From Pyrus communis (lineage: Eukaryota; Streptophyta; Magnoliopsida; Rosales; Rosaceae), in contig NC_084805.1 in NCBI RefSeq assembly GCF_963583255.1, forward strand, positions 4,233,060 to 4,297,059: a DNA stretch of 64,000 nt, written 5' to 3'. Shown in pieces: positions 22,753 to 33,431 of the stretch (within the stretch, counting starts at the first letter, position 1; each line of letters starts with the position of its first letter). The notes below the pieces were generated by a model. It had not been told where the DNA came from and did not search any database. It was given only the letters and a program-made list of their open reading frames with translations. The position numbers were made by a program, and so were the translations under genes.

Positions 22753-23321
22753 TTCACAAAATACCAATGTAGTTGGACACATGACAAATCACGGCTAGAT
22801 TGACCTTCATTCACAAATATATCGACCACACCCAAACATAATTTTCACGCCCAATTTTGCACATTAACATGCCTCCGCAAAATTTCTGTACCACTCATGT
22901 TTCTTTCTCTATATCATTCAATTCTCATCCTTCTACGCATCATTCCATTGCATTTCAGTCAACCCTAACAAATTGTCTATCTTACTGCGGAATATAATCC
23001 AGAGAATCATACCCATCAAATATAAGAACGGCCGTCGGCAGCACCTACGCCTCTCCACTATTTTTTAGTGTGCATTTATAATGGTTTGGTATGTCATAGT
23101 ACAATTTGTTGGAAATTTTTGTTTTCAAGTTTCCAATCGACTATATTATTACACTTGATGTACCAGACTGTATTCCTGGTACACTAACAAATCTTTCCCT
23201 GATGAACTACATGAGTTTCGTGAAAGAACATATACAATGACAAAAATGCCCTTATGACCAACCGTAGTAAAAAATGTGAACCAAACAGAACGAAGCACAC
23301 AGGAAAGGTATTTCGCTTTAA

Positions 23322-23412
23322 TTTTTTTTTTTTTTTTTTTTGTCAGACAATAGATTTATTAAATTAAATTTTAGATTAGGGAGCCGATGGGGTTTGAACC
23401 GACGCTGTGACT
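23322..23412 (-). mobile_element. SINE 3' fragment (minus strand)
   Basis: On the minus strand the sequence has a Pol III B-box-like word GGTTCAAACCCC, then CTAATCTAA, a TCTATTGTCTGAC block and a poly-A tail (poly-T at 23322-23341 on plus). The tail block matches the SINEs at 60671-60810 and 32454-32576. The 5' part with the A box is missing. Confidence 0.6.
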
Positions 23413-23687
23413 CAAAGGTATTTCACTTTGATTATTTAATTCCACCAATTTAATGAACAGAGATTACATGAATTAGTAAGGCGGTGGAGAGCTACTTGTC
23501 TTCCAAGTTTTGTAACGGTCATAACTGGAACTCTATCCTCAAATATTAAACCAACTCTAATGACTCCCTACTCATAATTTCATTATTCCCCTATCATATG
23601 AAAGCCTTAGACTTTAGAGCTCGCACAAGTTTTTCTCTCTCCCTTTCCGTCCTCAATCTGCAAACCAAAACCTTGATTCAACTTGAA

Positions 23688-23718
<31 letters not shown>

Positions 23719-24660
23719 TCGCGTCAAGCAACGTTGAACTTAGTACAAAGTACTGCCTTGAATTTCATGTTGGTAACTCTGATCATGATAGCATAGCAGT
23801 GAAATGAAGAACAATGAAAATGGTTTCTCTTCTGCAGAACCTTGTGCTTAATCAGTTGGGGAAACAGTTTCCCTTCTGTCCAGGCAGAAGAAAGGAGACG
23901 GCACACAATTAATCTGGAGATTGAATATACAAGTATAAACAGAACGCAGACACGAGTTTGAAATATAGCGACAGAATTATGGAAGGAGTCATCAGGCATT
24001 GACGCATTGTTGAACTTAGTAAACAGTAAATACTTGAAAATTCATTTTGTAACTTTGATAGCTGATGCAAGTTCATACCTGAGCTCTGAGAATCACAGAA
24101 AGGCTGGAGTCTGCACCAGCAATCACCAAACTGAATAACAGCAAGTGATACATTGACTTGGTCACGTAGGTCAACAAGAAATGGTTCTTCTTGGTGTTCT
24201 TAACTTCATGCTCCACACTTAGTAGAGAACTCTCGCTAATTGTCCGACCTAAATTTAAGTTACATCTTGCACCTAATCATACGATCGATGTCTTCAAATT
24301 GCTTCCTGCAAAAAAATAGCTTGATGCCAGAATGATAAAACGCTTAACACCTCTCATTCATAGAGTTGCGTTAAATTTAATTTTCGGAACTTCAGTTTGG
24401 ATAACTACTGAATCACTGATCAAAAGAGTTTGGCAGTTTCTTGGCCCAAAAGAAAAGAAAATAAAGCAAAACAAAGAGCATCAACTCTATCAGATGGAAA
24501 ACACAAAAAATTATACACATTGTTTTATTTTTGTTATTTCAATACAAACCAAATCATTCTAGATTATTTTTCGAATTGTCCTTAGCTTAATCACCGTTCA
24601 AACAACATATATTTAAATAATTTATTGGATGAATTAGATCATACAAGGCCACGGATGAAA
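23413..24660. other. Intergenic and 3' flank of carbonic anhydrase gene
   Basis: Contains a CT microsatellite at 23692-23718. No accepted gene. The part nearest 24661 probably includes the 3' untranslated region of the carbonic anhydrase gene. Confidence 0.45.
23692..23718. repeat. (CT)n microsatellite
   Basis: An uninterrupted CT dinucleotide run of about 13 units. Confidence 0.9.
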
Positions 24661-27438
24661 TCAGGACCAAAACAAATGATTTTTGACTGAAATTCTGCCA
24701 TGTTTCTCCTTCAAGTTGCCTTCCTTATAATCGAGCGTCCATTTCTCAAATGAACAGTCAACAAAGTCATAATAACCACCATGTACAGCAAGAACACCTT
24801 TCTTCACTTTTTCTTCTATCCACGGATACGTGAGCAGGTTCAACAAGGAACGGTTGATTGATTCCTGCACAAGGATGTCATTCAATATGGGCAACGTTTT
24901 TTATGAATCTGGAGCATCCTTTTATAATACAAGACACCCGACATTAGTTACAACCCAAATTTATGCCGCAATGGGAGAATCTAACATGGCCCTCAAAAGA
25001 ATTTGGTTTAACTCCCAGATACATACAAGGTCAACTACGACTAAAATAAATGGATCAGGAATTTAATATACCAGTAAAACAGAATGCTGATACAAGTTTC
25101 AACATATACAAACTAGAAGTTCATTTAGGTTATAGTCATATACTGATGAAATGAAGAAAAATACAAATGGAGAATAATTACGTTACTTTAAAAGAAAATA
25201 AGAAATATAAAATGTTACCTTCTCACAATGTTTGCACTGCTGGTCAAAACTGAGCGTGGAGGCAGCAGCCTTTGTCCACGACCTTGCATCCTTCCCAACA
25301 ACAACCCAATTTTGGATAAAGCTACTGCATAAAAGAGTTTTGGCAAGTGAAAACTACAGCTCGACTGTACTTGGACAAACAAATCAAAGGCAACCGTACA
25401 CATAGACCACATGCAACAACTTGAAAAGTATACAAGAAGAAATTTAGTGAACCTTTTCTCTATTTCATCATCCATGCCCATAAGAGCACGAATGCCTCCA
25501 CAGCAGCTGTGACCAACAACCAATATGTTTTCGACCTACAAAATAACTACGGTTAAGGATTTATTTCCTTCTAGCTTTCCTTGCTTCCCTTTTCTATTAA
25601 GAATCGCACTAAATGTGGGAGACTCAACTTTTCACGTGGTACCTCTCTATTGCCACTCTATAGCCTTAAAGCCATCACTTAGATAGGGATTTGGTTGTAA
25701 CAGATAAGACTAGCAAGGAAATAATTGGAAATTTCTTTTAGAATTTATTCCCAGAATACTTACTTTCAGAGAATTCACAGAGAATTCCAATGCAGCATTT
25801 GTTTCTGAGGGTCCACTCTGCAAAAACAGAAAAAAATAAAAAAACAAATGTAGTAGATAATAATATATCATTTGATTCGTGAGTGTTCACTTTTTCGTAA
25901 CCTTCCACAAATCAGAAATGGAGCAAAATAATTCAACTTTGATTTACAATGTATACCTCAAAGGAGGGCACCAAATTCGCAATGTTGCGCACTATAAATG
26001 CTTCTCCCGGTTGGAATCCCAGAATGGTTGAGGGGCATACCCTAGAATCTGCACAAGAAATGACCATGAACTGTTCTAGAAACATCAGTACACACGCATA
26101 TTCTCCCTGACACTCAACACCAGATTGAGGCAAACAGTAAATGAACGACATGTCCTAGTAATACTTATGAACATCAACTGTTAATAACTAAATTTGAAAA
26201 GAAAAAAGAATCTACACGTATACTATACAACCTTTGGCGCTTGACCCTTTGCAAGGTTTTGATAATGTTCCAAGTTTTCCCTATTCATAATAAAAGCCAA
26301 ATTAGGAAACAGAATTACTTTACTTAAAACTAAACAACCTTCAGACCTGAGTCCTTGGCCGCTTACATGTATTTATGTTTTTTGAAGTCAAGAAACCGTT
26401 GTTTCATATCCTCAAACAATTCGCTCCGATCATCAGTTTCAGCTACTCTCTCCAGTTTGTTGTTTTTATGTTGTTCAGTGATCCCTAAGGACTCTCTTGA
26501 AGCCTTTACAGTCAAACCTGGACAACTGCTGCAAATATGCCGAACGGAAAGGATTTCAGCACCAACCAATTATCTTTGGGATTTTGAGTTCAACAGGTTA
26601 CTCGGATAGCGAGTTAAAAAAAAAAAATAGAGACATTCTTATCTGTTAGATCAATCCGAAGGTTGCATGTAGTCGTAATCTTATATTGTAAACATCTCCT
26701 ATATACAAACCATCAAACAAAGAAAATTAGAATCTTTGTGATGGCACACAACAGATCTAAGTAAATCCATCAAATTGATCTCACTAATAGAGTCCATGGA
26801 TTTGTAGCTGAGGTATGAACAACTGACTAAACCAAAAGAATGGTTAATAACATCCAAGCCAAAAATCAAATTTTCCCAGATTATACCAGTAACTTTAGCC
26901 ATGATTCTGGATTTGTTTTTTCTTACACAAATTTAAAAATTAAAAAATTTCATGGGAGCTGACAGAAATTCAATGTCATTTACATTTCCTTTCTCAAATC
27001 AGTAAAAAATAGTAAATTTTGGAGCTCAAATGGACATATTTGGAAAGAGGATATAAAGCAAAAGATTCAAAATAAAATATGACATAACTAGATCATGAAT
27101 TGGGTCGGCTGAAACATATATACCAATTAAGAAAACATAACAAAAATAATAAAAATATGAGCAGAAAGGTGATGCATTCAGGATCTTACTCGGAAGTAGT
27201 CAGTAATCTTAATTGGGTCGGCTGAATTTTTCCTGACTGCAGCTTAGAACCAAAGATCTGCAGCAAAAATGACAACAAATAAACAAAACCAAGAAACAAA
27301 TGAATAAATGAAATGGAAAAGAGAGAGAAAAGGAGGGTTTACTGGTCGTGTGTTGAATGGGACTCTGTGAAAATCCGAGGAGGAGGAGGAATTGGAGATT
27401 GAGTCTTTTGAGACAGAGGTTGGCGTGAGAACAGCCAT
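24661..27438 (-). CDS. BCA5: Beta carbonic anhydrase, BCA5-type, chloroplast-targeted
   Basis: Nine exons on the minus strand: 27438-27343, 27257-27190, 26528-26367, 26280-26232, 26070-25957, 25817-25764, 25535-25453, 25324-25219 and 24864-24661. All introns are GT..AG and the phases agree, giving 311 residues. Beta carbonic anhydrases interconvert CO2 and bicarbonate with a zinc ion. Zinc ligands are visible at C131 (in ISCADSR), H190 and C193 (in GHSCCGG), and the D133/R135 dyad is present. The Ser-rich N-terminus ([15 protein letters not shown]) looks like a transit peptide. The segments [38 protein letters not shown] and [20 protein letters not shown] resemble Arabidopsis BCA5 more than BCA1-4; this ranking is from memory. 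One residue, Cys192, replaces the Ala or Arg usual between Ser and the ligand Cys. A large hAT-type element lies about 280 bp upstream of the ATG. Confidence 0.93.
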
Positions 27439-28170
27439 GGAAGGGGGAGAGAGAGCTCTGAGATGGGAAATGGGGTTTCAGTTTGCAGAGAAAAGAGCGT
27501 TTAAAGGGATGGAAGGGAAACGAAGGGAGTGGGTGAGTTGGTTGGTCGGATCAAGAAACATTTGTCGGCCTCCCACAAAGACGGAGAAGTCGAAGTTAAA
27601 GTACATCAAATCTATAGCTTGTATGCTATTATGCTCTGCACACACGCAGACACTACGTAGCTGCTTCCTGAGTCCTGATGTTGTCCCAACTGTCTTCCGG
27701 AAATGACATATTTGGACATAGGTCTGGCAAACGGGTCGTGTATGTAGTATTTGTGTCATTTTTGTGTAACACCTGTTATCTTAACGGGTCGTGTCGTGTC
27801 ATACCCGTTATCTTAACATGTCCTTAACAGGGGTAAAGTGACCCAACCCGTTATGACCTATTAAGAAAAATATATTTTTTTCTTAAATTTACACATACCA
27901 CACATTACCATATAAATATTACTTCAAAACATTAAAACATATTTTTCATTTAAATACTACATCTACACTAAAAAATAGGAGCCTAATAAACAAACATCTA
28001 TACACTATTAGTCTATTACAAAATATTAAATGTGTTAGGATATGCACAATGAAAGAGTTTTTGTTTTCAAGGTTATGAAGCATTTCTCAAAAGTTTAAAC
28101 ATTGACAATGGAACTCAAAATTTGCAGGTTATTCCTTTTACAAAATTCTCGATTTTCATCAATCATCATG

Positions 28171-28352
28171 ACATAAGATTTTGTGGTATCCACTAGTGTG
28201 AATATTTTAAATTGAAGATCGATTTCATTCATGGTATTCATATAGGGTCAAGGAGTGTAGATGTAAAAAATATCAAAATCGAAGTTAAAATAACCGTTAA
28301 ATCATGATTTTTCTTTGATAACCGTCGAAAAATTTTGTCCTGTTACTTAATC

Positions 28353-28383
<31 letters not shown>

Positions 28384-31020
28384 GCGATTTTTGGTATATG
28401 CGATCTTGAAGCATACACAAACAAGTTTGACGGTTGGATTGTTGAAATTAGTTTCGTAAAATGCATATCCCATCAAAACGATAAATTCACTAACATTTAG
28501 AGTTTATTTATACTTTCATTAAGTATACAGTAAATTACACTTTCATACCTCAGGTTTGGGGTCTATTTCAATTACTTACAACATCTTTAAAACAGTTCAC
28601 TTTCATACCTTATGTACTATTTTATTTCAAAATAATATCTCCGTTACATTTTCCATCCATTGATCTGTTAAATGATGATTTGACTGCCACATATATGCCA
28701 TGTGGCTGCCAAATGTCTGCCACATGGAAAATAAATTATTTTTTTAATTTCTTTTTAAAAACCTGAATTTTCTCAAAAAAAAGAAAAAAAATTGAAAAAA
28801 AAATAAAAAATTTGAAACCAGTGCCTCCCCCCCCCCCCCCAGCGATCCTAACCCAGAACCTAAAAACCTGCAAGAAGAAGAAGAAGAAGAAGGAGAAGGG
28901 GAAAAAAAAAATAGCCCCAGTTCGTCCCACTCAAGCCACCCATTTCTCCCATCCCTCATCACCCTTCCCAAAAATCCCCCATCACCCACAAAAATTTCAC
29001 CTGAGATTAGGTGGATCTACCACAAAACCAGTCCAAAAATCATCTCAAACTCAAAGTATTTTCAAAACTCACTCATACTGAAAATCACGAGATCCTGACC
29101 CGAGGGGGGCGGGGAAGGGGGGAAGTCACACGGCACCGGGGTCGGGGGGTGGGGACGAACCAGGTTTGGGGTTTTTTTTTTTTTCCTTCTTCTTCTTCTT
29201 CCTGCTGCTGCTTTCTTCCTCCCTTTTCTTCTTATTCTTCCTGCTACTACTGTTGCAGGTCTTTCTTTCTTTCTTTTTCCTTCTTCTTCCTTCCTCTTCT
29301 TCTTCTTCTTCTTGCTACGCAACAGGTTTTTTGGGTTTTGGGTTAAGTATGTGGGTCGTTTTTTGGGGAAAAGGGGGGGGTGGTTTGGGGCGGGAAGGAT
29401 AGTGGGTTTCATTTTTTTTTTCCTTTCTTTTTTGAGAAAATTCAGGTTTTAAAAAAAATTAAAAAATTATTTTATTTGCCACATGGCAGACATTTGGTAG
29501 ACACGTGGCATATATGTGGCAGCCATTTCAGCATTTAACAGATTAATGGATGGAAAATATAACGGATGAATTATTTTGAAATAAAATAGTACTTAAGGTA
29601 TGAAAGTGAAATGTTTTGAAGATGTTGTAAGGAATTGAAATAGACCCTAAACCTGAGGTATGAAAATGTAATTTACCCTTAAGTATAACATAAGATTTTG
29701 TGGTATCCACTAGTGTAAATATTTTAAATTGAAGATCAAATTCATTCATTGTATTCATATAGGGTCAAAGAGTGTAGCTGTAAAAAATCATCAAAATCAG
29801 AGTTAAAATAACCATTAAATTGTGATTGTTCGTTGATAACCGTCGAAAAGTTTTGTCTCGTTACTTGATCTCTGAATGTTTTTTTTTTTTGCAATTTTTT
29901 GTGTATGCGATCTCGAAGTATATACAAACATGTTTGACGGTTGGATCATTGAAACTAGTTTCATAGAATGCGTATCCCATTAAAACAATAAATTCACTAA
30001 CACTTAAGAGTTTATTCATACTTTCATTAAGTAGAACATAAGATTTTGTGGTACCCACTAGTGTAAATATTTTAAATTGAAGATCGAGTTCATTCATTGT
30101 ATTCATACAGGGTCAAGGAGTGTAGATGTAAAAAATCATCAAAATCGGAATTAAAATAACCGTTAAATCGTGATTTTTCGTTGATAACCATCGAAATTTT
30201 TTGTCCCGTTACTTGATCTCTGAATGTTTGTTTTTTGTAATTTTTAGCGTATGCGATCTCGAAGCATATACAAACAAGTTTGACGGTTGGATTGTTGAAA
30301 TTCGTTTCATAGAATGTGTATCCCATCAAAACGATAGATTCAGTAACACTTAGAAGTTTATTCATACTTTCATTAAGTATAACATAAAATTTTGTGGTAT
30401 CCACTAGTGTAAATATTTTAAATTGAAGATCGAGTTCATTCATTGTATTCATATAGGGTCAAGGAGTGTAACTGTAAAAAACCATCAAAATTGGAGTTAA
30501 AATAACCAATAAATCGTGATTTTTCGTTGATAACCGTCGAAATGTTTTGTCCCGTTACTTGATCTCTGAATGTTTGTTTTTTGCAATTTTTGGTGTATGC
30601 GATCTCGAAGTATATACAAACATGTTTGACGGTTGGAACGTTGAAACTAGTTTCGTAGAATGTGTATCCCATCAAAACAATAGATTCACTAACACTTAAG
30701 AGTTTATTCATACTTTCATTAAGTATAATATAAGATTTTGTGGTATCCACTAGTGTAAATATTTTAAATTGAAGATCGAGTTCATTCATTGTATTCATAC
30801 AGGGTCAAGGAGTGTAGCTGTAAAAAATCATCAAAATCAGAGTTAAAATAACCGTTAAATCGTGATTTTTCGTTGATAACCGTCGAAAAGTTTTGTCCCG
30901 TTACTTGATCTCTGAATTTTTATTTTTTGCAATTTTTTGCTGATGCGATCTCGTAGCATATACAAACAAGTATGATGGTTGGATCGTTGAAATTAGTTTA
31001 GTAGAATTCGTATCCCATCA
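28171..31020. repeat. 346-bp tandem array inside the hAT element
   Basis: Units beginning ACATAAGATTTTGTGG start at 28171, 29688, 30036, 30382 and 30728, with periods of 348, 346 and 346 bp after the interruption. The first unit is split from the rest by a 1.15 kb nested element, and the last is cut at about 293 bp. Shared words across units are GTATCCACTAGTGT, GGGTCAAGGAGTGTAG, CCGTTAAATCGTGATTTTTC and GACGGTTGGATC. Each unit leaves a minus-strand frame of about 115 codons open, but the period is not a multiple of three, so no continuous repeat protein results. Confidence 0.92.
28528..29678. mobile_element. Foldback/Mutator-like element with long inverted repeats, 9-bp TSD
   Basis: The left arm, from CAGTAAATTACACTTTCATA, is mirrored by the right arm, which reverse-complements to GGGTAAATTACATTTTCATA. 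The match extends for more than 200 bp, through CAGGTTT..GGGTCTATTTCAATT, CACATATATGCC and AAAACCTGAATTTTCTC. The flanks are an exact 9-bp duplication TTAAGTATA (28519-28527 and 29679-29687). The interior is poly-purine/poly-pyrimidine (AAG and CTT repeats, a C run at 28829-28841) and also roughly mirrored. No protein is encoded. Confidence 0.88.
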
Positions 31021-31029
31021 AGTTCAATG

Positions 31030-31149
31030 GTGTGTGTGTGTGTGTGTATTAAGTAGATTTAAATTTATTTATTTTGTATGTATAACACTTAAGAAATTGA
31101 ATGGTATGTAATTTAAGCCAACAAATGGTCACCAATTTTTAATATTTAA

Positions 31150-31184
<35 letters not shown>
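31030..31184. repeat. (TG)n and (TA)n microsatellites
   Basis: A TG run lies at 31030-31047 and a TA run at about 31156-31184, inside the right part of the hAT element, just beyond the end of its tandem array. Confidence 0.85.
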
Positions 31185-31189
<5 letters not shown>

Positions 31190-31462
31190 TATAGTTTTTA
31201 GGGGTATAAAATTGTTAAATTAATATATATAATTATTATAGTAATTTTTTAGGGTTATAAAATTATAAAATTAATATTTTGGTTATTAGGTATCGTGTTA
31301 CTCATGTGTATACCCAAACCAACCTGTTATCTTAATAGGTGCTTATCGGGTTACTCGATAACAACCCTATTCGTTATCGTGTCAACTCGAACATCTGTTA
31401 ATTTCGTGTTATGTCGTGTCGGGTTATCGGGTCATATCAGGAATGCCAGGCCTATTTGGACA

Positions 31463-32453
31463 CCATGTCACGAATGAATTGAAGAAATATTATTTTTACC
31501 TACTTACTAATCTAATGAATATAAAATCGAACAATTTATTAGGAAAAGCTGATACACTTACCCTACAATCCTATTTCTTCACCCACCTTATATTTTCACC
31601 CCGCATAAAGAAATTAAAAAAATAAAAACACTATTTTCTCACCCCCTAATATTCCTAAAATGTCCTTGCATTAATTTAACTTTTCACTAAAAATTAAAAT
31701 AAATAAAAATCGAGAATAAGAAAGCCACCCGAGCCTGACACCACCAAACTTTACTCGACGACAACCTCTTTCACTGCCAGCCGACCTTCTCTCTATGGAA
31801 ATTTGGAGGAGAAAACATTAACTAGCAACGACATCCTCGATGGAATTGTAATTGTTCACAGACCGACAATGACGATTTCAGTTGAATTGAGTTTGATTGA
31901 GATGGAGAAAGAAAAATGATTAGGGTTGCAGAAAAAAAGAGGATGGCTGCAGTCAGAAGTCAATTTGATTTGGGAGTGGCTCTGGCTTGTGGTTTTGGGG
32001 GTGGGGGGAAGGGGTTGCTGTGATATTCCCTTTTCTTCTAATTTTCAGTTTTGTTTGCTTCCAATTTTAACATTGATTGGATCCGTGGCTCAAGCTTGTA
32101 ATATTCTTCTCGGATGGGATTGTTCATGGCTTCTCATATTCTTCTCCGATAGGATTGTTCATGGCTTCTCATATTCTTCTTCAGAAATAAAAAATTGTTC
32201 TTTCACTTTTATTTTTATGTTTTTTAGCTAAAAAAATAGATTAGGGTTCATTTTTATTAGGGTTTTAAAAGTCATTTCACAAATGGCCAAATATGACATT
32301 AAATTTATTATTAAAAAGTGGGTGTGAAAAGAGGTTGAGGGGTGGATATAATACCACTCTTTTTAATACAAAATATTGAAAACTTACTTGTATAACTAAT
32401 GCTTACTATTTGAACCTAAAGTTTTTTAGAGCTGTTAAATCCTACTTTACCCT
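31463..32453. other. Intergenic, nothing recognised
   Basis: No coding signal. The segments TTCTTCACCCACC near 31575 and GGGTGTGAAAAGAGG near 32322 are weakly complementary and might be ends of an old MITE, but no TSD was found. A local duplication of ~40 bp, GGATTGTTCATGGCTTCTCA, occurs at 32117 and 32152. Confidence 0.4.
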
Positions 32454-32576
32454 AGCAAGGGACTTTTACCACAGTGGTAAAAACGAATTGAGCCCTTACA
32501 TGATGGCTTGAGTTCGAATTTTGTTGGTAGCTAATCTAATATTTAATCTAACAAAATCCATCGTTTAACAAAAAGT
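32454..32576 (+). mobile_element. tRNA-derived SINE, diverged copy
   Basis: This aligns along its length with the SINE at 60671-60810: ACTTTTACCACAGTGG (A-box region), GAGCCCTTACATGATGGC, GAGTTCGAATT (B-box region), TAGCTAATCTAATATTTAAT and CCATCGTTTAACAAAAA. The poly-A tail is short. Confidence 0.72.
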
Positions 32577-32640
32577 AAAAACCTATTTTACCCTTTGACA
32601 AAAACTAAACTAAAAAAATATACATATAAGTAGATGCTAA

Positions 32641-33428
32641 GGCTATCTTCAATCGAAAAGTCTAGAGGGCCAGAGGGCCGAAAATAACCCTAAAACCATC
32701 TCCAACCGAGGGCCAGGCCAGATGGCTCGTGGGCCCCGCTAGACAAAAAAGGGCCAAAGGGCCAACCGGGCAACCCAAATGAGCCAGCCAGTTAGCCCCG
32801 GGTCTGGCTAGAATTCAAAAAGCAACGATCTGCTAGCCGTTATTTTTCAATTATTATTTTTTTTTTTTTACAAAATTTGTTTAATTATAGGCCCAAAAAG
32901 TATGTTTGGTTGAATGTTTGGGTGTTCTTTTTATCTTTAGAGCTTGCTCAAATCCCTCCTACAGCCGAAGTGGGACTCCCACCCACTTCCATTTTTTGTT
33001 TTTTTTTTTTTTTATACTTCTCCCACAGCCGATGTGGAACTCTCCCACCCACTTCCCTTTTCTTTTTCTTTTTTTTTTTTTTATTTTTTATTTTTATTTT
33101 TTTATACTCTAAATAAAACCTCTCACATTTGACTTGAAATATATAAATTGTATTTTTTAAATTTTAGTTGTAGTTTTTAAATTTAAGTTGTATTTTTAAA
33201 TTTAAGTTGTTGTAATTTTTAAATTTAAATAACAAATTATGTTTGGCCCTATAACCCTCGGTTGGAGATGATTTTTAGTGACAGGGCTAAAACGAGTCCT
33301 ATGATCATTTGGCCCTCGGTTGGAGATGGTAAAAAATATGGCCATGCACTGTTCATTAAAATATTATTTTCTTGGAGGGCCAGAGAGCTAAAACGAGCTA
33401 TCTGACCAACCTTTGGTTAGAGATGGCC
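32641..33428. mobile_element. Tourist/PIF-Harbinger-like MITE, 788 bp, TAA TSD
   Basis: The same family as 20096-20657. It begins GGCTATCTTCAATCGAAAAG, ends TTTGGTTAGAGATGGCC and is flanked by TAA on both sides (32638-32640, 33429-33431). Shared internal words include CTCGTGGGCCCC, CCATCTCCAACCGAGGGC, GTTCATTAAAATATTA and CTTGGAGGGCCAGA. It is longer than the other copy because of T-rich internal tracts with a duplicated CTCCYACAGCCG..GTGG..CTC segment (32955 and 33018). Confidence 0.85.
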
Positions 33429-33431
33429 TAA

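Larger units (their letters stand above)
27719..31454. mobile_element. Non-autonomous hAT-type element, 3.7 kb, 8-bp TSD
   Basis: The ends are TAGGTCTGGCAAACGGG at the left and, reverse-complemented from the right, TAGGCCTGGCATTCCTG, so the terminal repeat is TAGGYCTGGCA. Both flanks carry the exact 8-bp duplication TTTGGACA (27711-27718 and 31455-31462), the length typical of hAT elements. Subterminal regions are full of GGGTCGTGTCGTG and CCCGTTATC words on the left and matching words in inverse orientation on the right. No transposase is encoded. The interior is a 346-bp tandem array plus a nested foldback element. It sits directly upstream of the carbonic anhydrase gene. Confidence 0.88.

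Noticed and set aside
29011..29412. Phe/Ser-rich and Lys/Arg-rich frames on both strands
   Set aside because: They arise from CTT/AAG simple repeats inside the foldback element.
29861..30798. Series of minus-strand 81-120 residue open frames
   Set aside because: They are the same frame recurring in each 346-bp array unit, shifted by one base per unit, with no start or splice context; treated as array by-products.
31560..32350. Weakly complementary CACCC- and GGGTG-rich ends suggesting a MITE
   Set aside because: Complementarity is patchy and no target-site duplication was found.
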